Origin: Nannocystis sp. | GTDB lineage: Bacteria; Myxococcota_A; Polyangia; Nannocystales; Nannocystaceae | DNA: 64,000 nt | Assembly: GCA_016712315.1 (NCBI GenBank) | Contig: JADJRG010000023.1 | Location: 255,543 to 319,542, forward strand | Reading direction: 5' to 3' | Shown: positions 61,316-64,000 of the stretch, in pieces | How positions within the stretch are numbered: the first letter of the stretch is position 1 | How the letters are laid out: each line of letters opens with the position of its first letter | Position numbers and translations under genes: made by a program | Notes under the pieces: generated by a model | Told to the model about the DNA's origin: nothing | The model's input: only the letters and a program-made list of their open reading frames with translations | Database searches by the model: none

Positions 61316-62616
61316 ACATTTCGATCCACCCCTACGACCACGACCCGGAGTCGTTTCCGCGTGACCTTCGAGATCCCCAAGACCCCGGCGAAGCCGCGCC
61401 GACGCCTCCGCAAGGTGGCGCAAACGGGCTCGATCGCGCCGCCGCGCTCGACTGGGCGCGTCGGCAGAGCCGCGAGGTCTGGGCGGAGCTCATCGGCGTG
61501 CGCGAGGAAGTGAGGCCCACCGCCCCAAATCCACCCCCAAAGCCCCCGCCACGCGCGCAGCTCCGCCCCTCGGCCGTCACGCCCGCCCGGGCGCATCCAG
61601 CCGTGCCCTCGCGTGCCCGTGCCCCCGAGCCGACGCGGACCCGGAGCAGCAGCGAGCCGAAGATCCCGACGCTCGCCGCCTTCTGGGATCGCTTCGAGTC
61701 GACCTACCTCGCGCGCCAGAAGCCGGCGACGCGGGTCCCACTACGGCACCGTGTGGAGCAAGTACATCCGACCGACGCTCGGGCACCTCCCGCTCGACAG
61801 CATCACTCGGCCCGGATCTCGCGCGCCTGCGAACGGCGATCGAGAAGCTCAAGCCCAGCGTGCGCAACCAGGTCCTCTCCAAGCTCAAGATGATGCTGAG
61901 GATCGCCGTCGACTGGGATCTGGTCGCCGACGAGGATCTGCCGAAGATCCGGAAGGACCGCGAGGGCGCAAGGAAGAGCCCGCGATCTACAGCGAGGCCG
62001 AGCTCGCTCGCCTCGTCACCGTCTCCGCGAGCGAGCCCGAGCGACTCGCCCTCGTGCTCCTCCTCGTGCATGGCGGTCTGCGCGTCTCAGAGGTCGCCGC
62101 GCTGCGCTGGACCGACATCGATCTCCAGGCTGGGCTGATGACGATCCGTCACAACTTCAGCGCTGGGGTCGCGACGACGCCGAAGGGCGGGGTCGCCAAG
62201 CCGGTCGGGCTCACGCCCGAGCTGATCGCGGCGCTGCGCCAGGTGCCGCGCCGGATCGAGCAGGTGCTCGCGCGCCGTCGCGGGGACGCCTGGGGAGCAC
62301 CACACCAAGAACTCGATCGCCTACGCTGCACCAGCTCCAGGACGCTGCGGAGCTGCGCAGGACCGACCCGCACCTGCTGCGGCACACCGGCGCCTGACCA
62401 TGCTCGCGCGGCGCGGCTGCGACCCCTGAGCGCCTCCAGGCGCACGCCCGCCACGCCGGGATCGCCACCACCCAACGCTACGTCCACCTGGCCGCGGAGA
62501 CCGCCGCGGTCGAGGCAGCGGCGTTCTGGGGCACGACGCCCGCCACGCCGGGCTCCAGGGGCCAAACCAGGCCCAAAGTCCGACCCCGCCAACAAGGCGC
62601 CCAAGGCCCGCTTTAA
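61312..62616 (+). pseudogene. Tyrosine recombinase/integrase with several frame changes
   Basis: Starts VNISIHPYDHDPESF at GTG 61312. Coding-like pieces in alternating frames give an N-terminal arm (TFEIPKTPAKPRRRLRKVAQ), DRAAALDWARRQSREVWAEL, core-binding SHYGTVWSKYIRPTLGHLPL, NQVLSKLKMMLRIAVDWDLV, then YSEAELARLVTVSASEPERL, HGGLRVSEVAALRWTDIDLQ (catalytic Arg), DPHLLRHT (His-x-x-Arg) and HAGIATTQRYVHLAAETAAV (nucleophile Tyr). About six frame changes are needed over 1.3 kb. The catalytic tetrad is kept, so the gene was intact until recently, or the sequence is faulty here. Confidence 0.65.
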
Positions 62617-63332
62617 TAACGCGCCGCGGACGCACTGGGATCTTCAGCAACCAAGAGAACGACTGCAATTCGCCGGACTCGTACATCGGGATCGGCAACC
62701 TCGCGCCGGCTGCAACAGCGTGCCGGAGGCGCGGGTCGGCAATATGGCGAGCTGTACGCCGGATAACGGCGGATAAGCCTGGTGGCGTTCGGGGTGGTGT
62801 TCGTGCGCTGAGCGTCGGTCAGCGCAGGCGCATCACCGCGACTGGATCGCCGAGGGCGGGCACAACTACCTCGACCGGGTCTGCGAGCAGGCGGCGGCGG
62901 CGGCACGACCTCGACGGTGGGGGGGCGGGGGCGAAGCGGGGAGAGGGGGCGTCGGCGGTGGCACGGATTCACGCCGCGGGGAAGGCCAAGGCCCGTCGAC
63001 ATCAGGGCGCTGCGATGGTAGCTTCGCCGGCAAGGATGCGCGCGAGAAGAGTCAACCCGGTCGTCCAGTTCGCGATGGTGATGGCGCGGGTAGGGGTGGA
63101 GGGGTGCAGGTGCGGAGCAGGTGCGTCAACCACCCGGGAGTCGAGGACCCGACGCGAAACCGGACGAGGACGAGGGGCGGGTAGCGCCGGGGTCGAGGAC
63201 CCGACGCCGACACCGGACGAGGACGGGGGCGAGGCCGACGCCGCGACTCGCCCCGTAAACGGCACCTCACGGGGGCGCAGAGGCGGTATTGCCCCGGGCA
63301 CCGTGGGCGTGGAAGCGCATACCCGCTGATCC
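62617..63332. other. 716-base stretch without a convincing gene
   Basis: One short piece near 62,640-62,700 reads IFSNQENDCNSPDSYIGIGN in a coding-like way but cannot be extended. At 63141-63172 and 63193-63224 there is a near-identical direct repeat (TCGAGGACCCGACGC..CCGGACGAGGACG). The rest is low-complexity GC-rich sequence; nothing else seen. Confidence 0.4.
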
Positions 63333-63897
63333 TCACGCGATCTTCGCGAGCAGCGCGGTGTTGGCTTCTTTGGCGGTGCCGCGCCCCGTGTCCGTGCACT
63401 CGGGCGGGCTTTGATGTAGTCCGCGCAGGTCTGGTGCGTCTCTCCAGGAGCCAGCGGCGCTTGCTCTACAAGAGCGTGATGCACGAGGCGACGAGCAGAC
63501 AGTGGGTCTCAGCGGCGGAGTAGGCCCTCCGGCAGGTATTGATCCTCTTGCACTCGCCGCTCGGTGCGCCCAGACACGCATCTGCCCACTGGCGGTCGAG
63601 GGCGTCGATCTCGGCGCCATGGCGATCACGGCCGAAGGCGGCGCTGATGTCGAGCGACCGCTCGATCGCCCTGAGGTCAGAGAAGACTCCACGGTCGCCG
63701 CTGGCAGCGCGGTCTTTAGCGCGCGGACGAGGATCGAGGCCGCGTTCGGCCTCCTTTGAGGAGCTGAGCCGCGGACGATCGAGGACGAAGATCTCTGGCG
63801 CAGGTCGCTTCCGGGTCGTTGCAGGCGATACGCAGGCACTTCTCTGCAGCGTCGTCGCGCGCTCATCAGGGGCAACCGGATGAGACCGCTGGACCAT
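63333..63897 (-). pseudogene. Unrecognised cysteine-containing protein, probably frameshifted
   Basis: One minus-strand frame reads DRAASGDRGVFSDLRAIERS, LDISAAFGRDRHGAEIDALD, RQWADACLGAPSGECKRINT and CRRAYSAAETHCLLVASCIT, with good codon bias, to a stop at 63466. A second frame continues with SPPECTDTGRGTAKEANTAL, LAKIA and stops at 63333. A change near 63,450 would join them. Paired Cys suggest an exported, disulfide-containing protein; family unknown. The start lies at or beyond 63,897. Confidence 0.4.
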
Positions 63898-64000
63898 CCG
63901 GTGAGTGAGAGCGTATGGGGATCCTTTACGGAGGCTCTGGAGCTCGTTATGCGGGGATTCGACGCGGGCCTGGGCGCTCGATCGTTCGCGGGCGTTCTCA
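63898..64000. other. End of window, no gene recognised
   Basis: 103 bases of GC-rich sequence without a supported reading frame. It may be the upstream part of the 63333-63897 gene or a promoter region. Confidence 0.3.

Overview
The window is very GC-rich DNA with codons ending almost always in G or C. It looks like a Myxococcota chromosome, most likely of the Nannocystis/Plesiocystis type (an inference from gene content, not a proven assignment). The signs are lipoproteins with long Ser/Thr/Asp linkers after the lipobox, cysteine-rich repeat lipoproteins, FG-GAP surface proteins, DUF1592/DUF1552 pairs, protein-kinase-like fusions and many histidine kinases. Several genes appear to start without a Shine-Dalgarno sequence, a few bases downstream of a TAnnnT -10 box, which suggests frequent leaderless transcripts.

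Bases 1-40,250 are an orderly, mostly intact backbone. In order they hold: the end of a GH19 chitinase; a ThiD-type kinase; lipoproteins and a papain-like protease homologue; a PlsC-like acyltransferase; a multi-pass histidine kinase; a beta-lactamase-fold hydrolase; pyrF; a 40-residue membrane peptide too short for ordinary ORF calling; a bacterial PH-domain protein; a SIR2-TPR-pseudokinase fusion; and a Uma2-type nuclease-like protein with a perfect 12-bp repeat tract. These are followed by the first DUF1592/DUF1552 pair, an acyl-CoA synthetase, a 1,710-residue protein with a GHKL-like N-terminus, a SMUG1-type uracil-DNA glycosylase, a Kef-type antiporter, and a second DUF1592/DUF1552 pair whose DUF1592 member carries a cytochrome c motif and an inserted glycogen-binding-like domain. 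After that come an alpha/beta hydrolase, a second acyl-CoA synthetase, a sulfotransferase/thioester-reductase operon, another histidine kinase and an FG-GAP lipoprotein.

From about 40,250 the character changes to an accessory, rearranged region. The FG-GAP gene is cut short just before a tyrosine integrase. The integrase ORF runs into an IS5-type (DUF4096) module, and that composite ORF is itself split by a 1,414-bp ISL3-family element with 8-bp target duplications. Next come a LysR regulator, a DJ-1/PfpI gene fused to the tail of an FtsX-type permease, an intact LolD-type ATPase, a 1,608-residue LamG/beta-gamma-crystallin protein with a fragment of its own start duplicated upstream, a truncated cysteine-rich lipoprotein, and two 5'-truncated fragments meeting head to head.

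From about 53,600 to the end, most genes can be followed only by changing reading frame. These include an unusual divergent cluster rich in repeats (a 20-glutamine tract, DEPATSIT and TEAAS repeats, a four-copy 31-residue repeat), a von Willebrand-A-like lipoprotein, and an excisionase-like plus tyrosine-recombinase pair. Coding bias persists on both sides of each break, so sequence errors, amplification chimeras or recent decay are all possible. Calls there are less certain.
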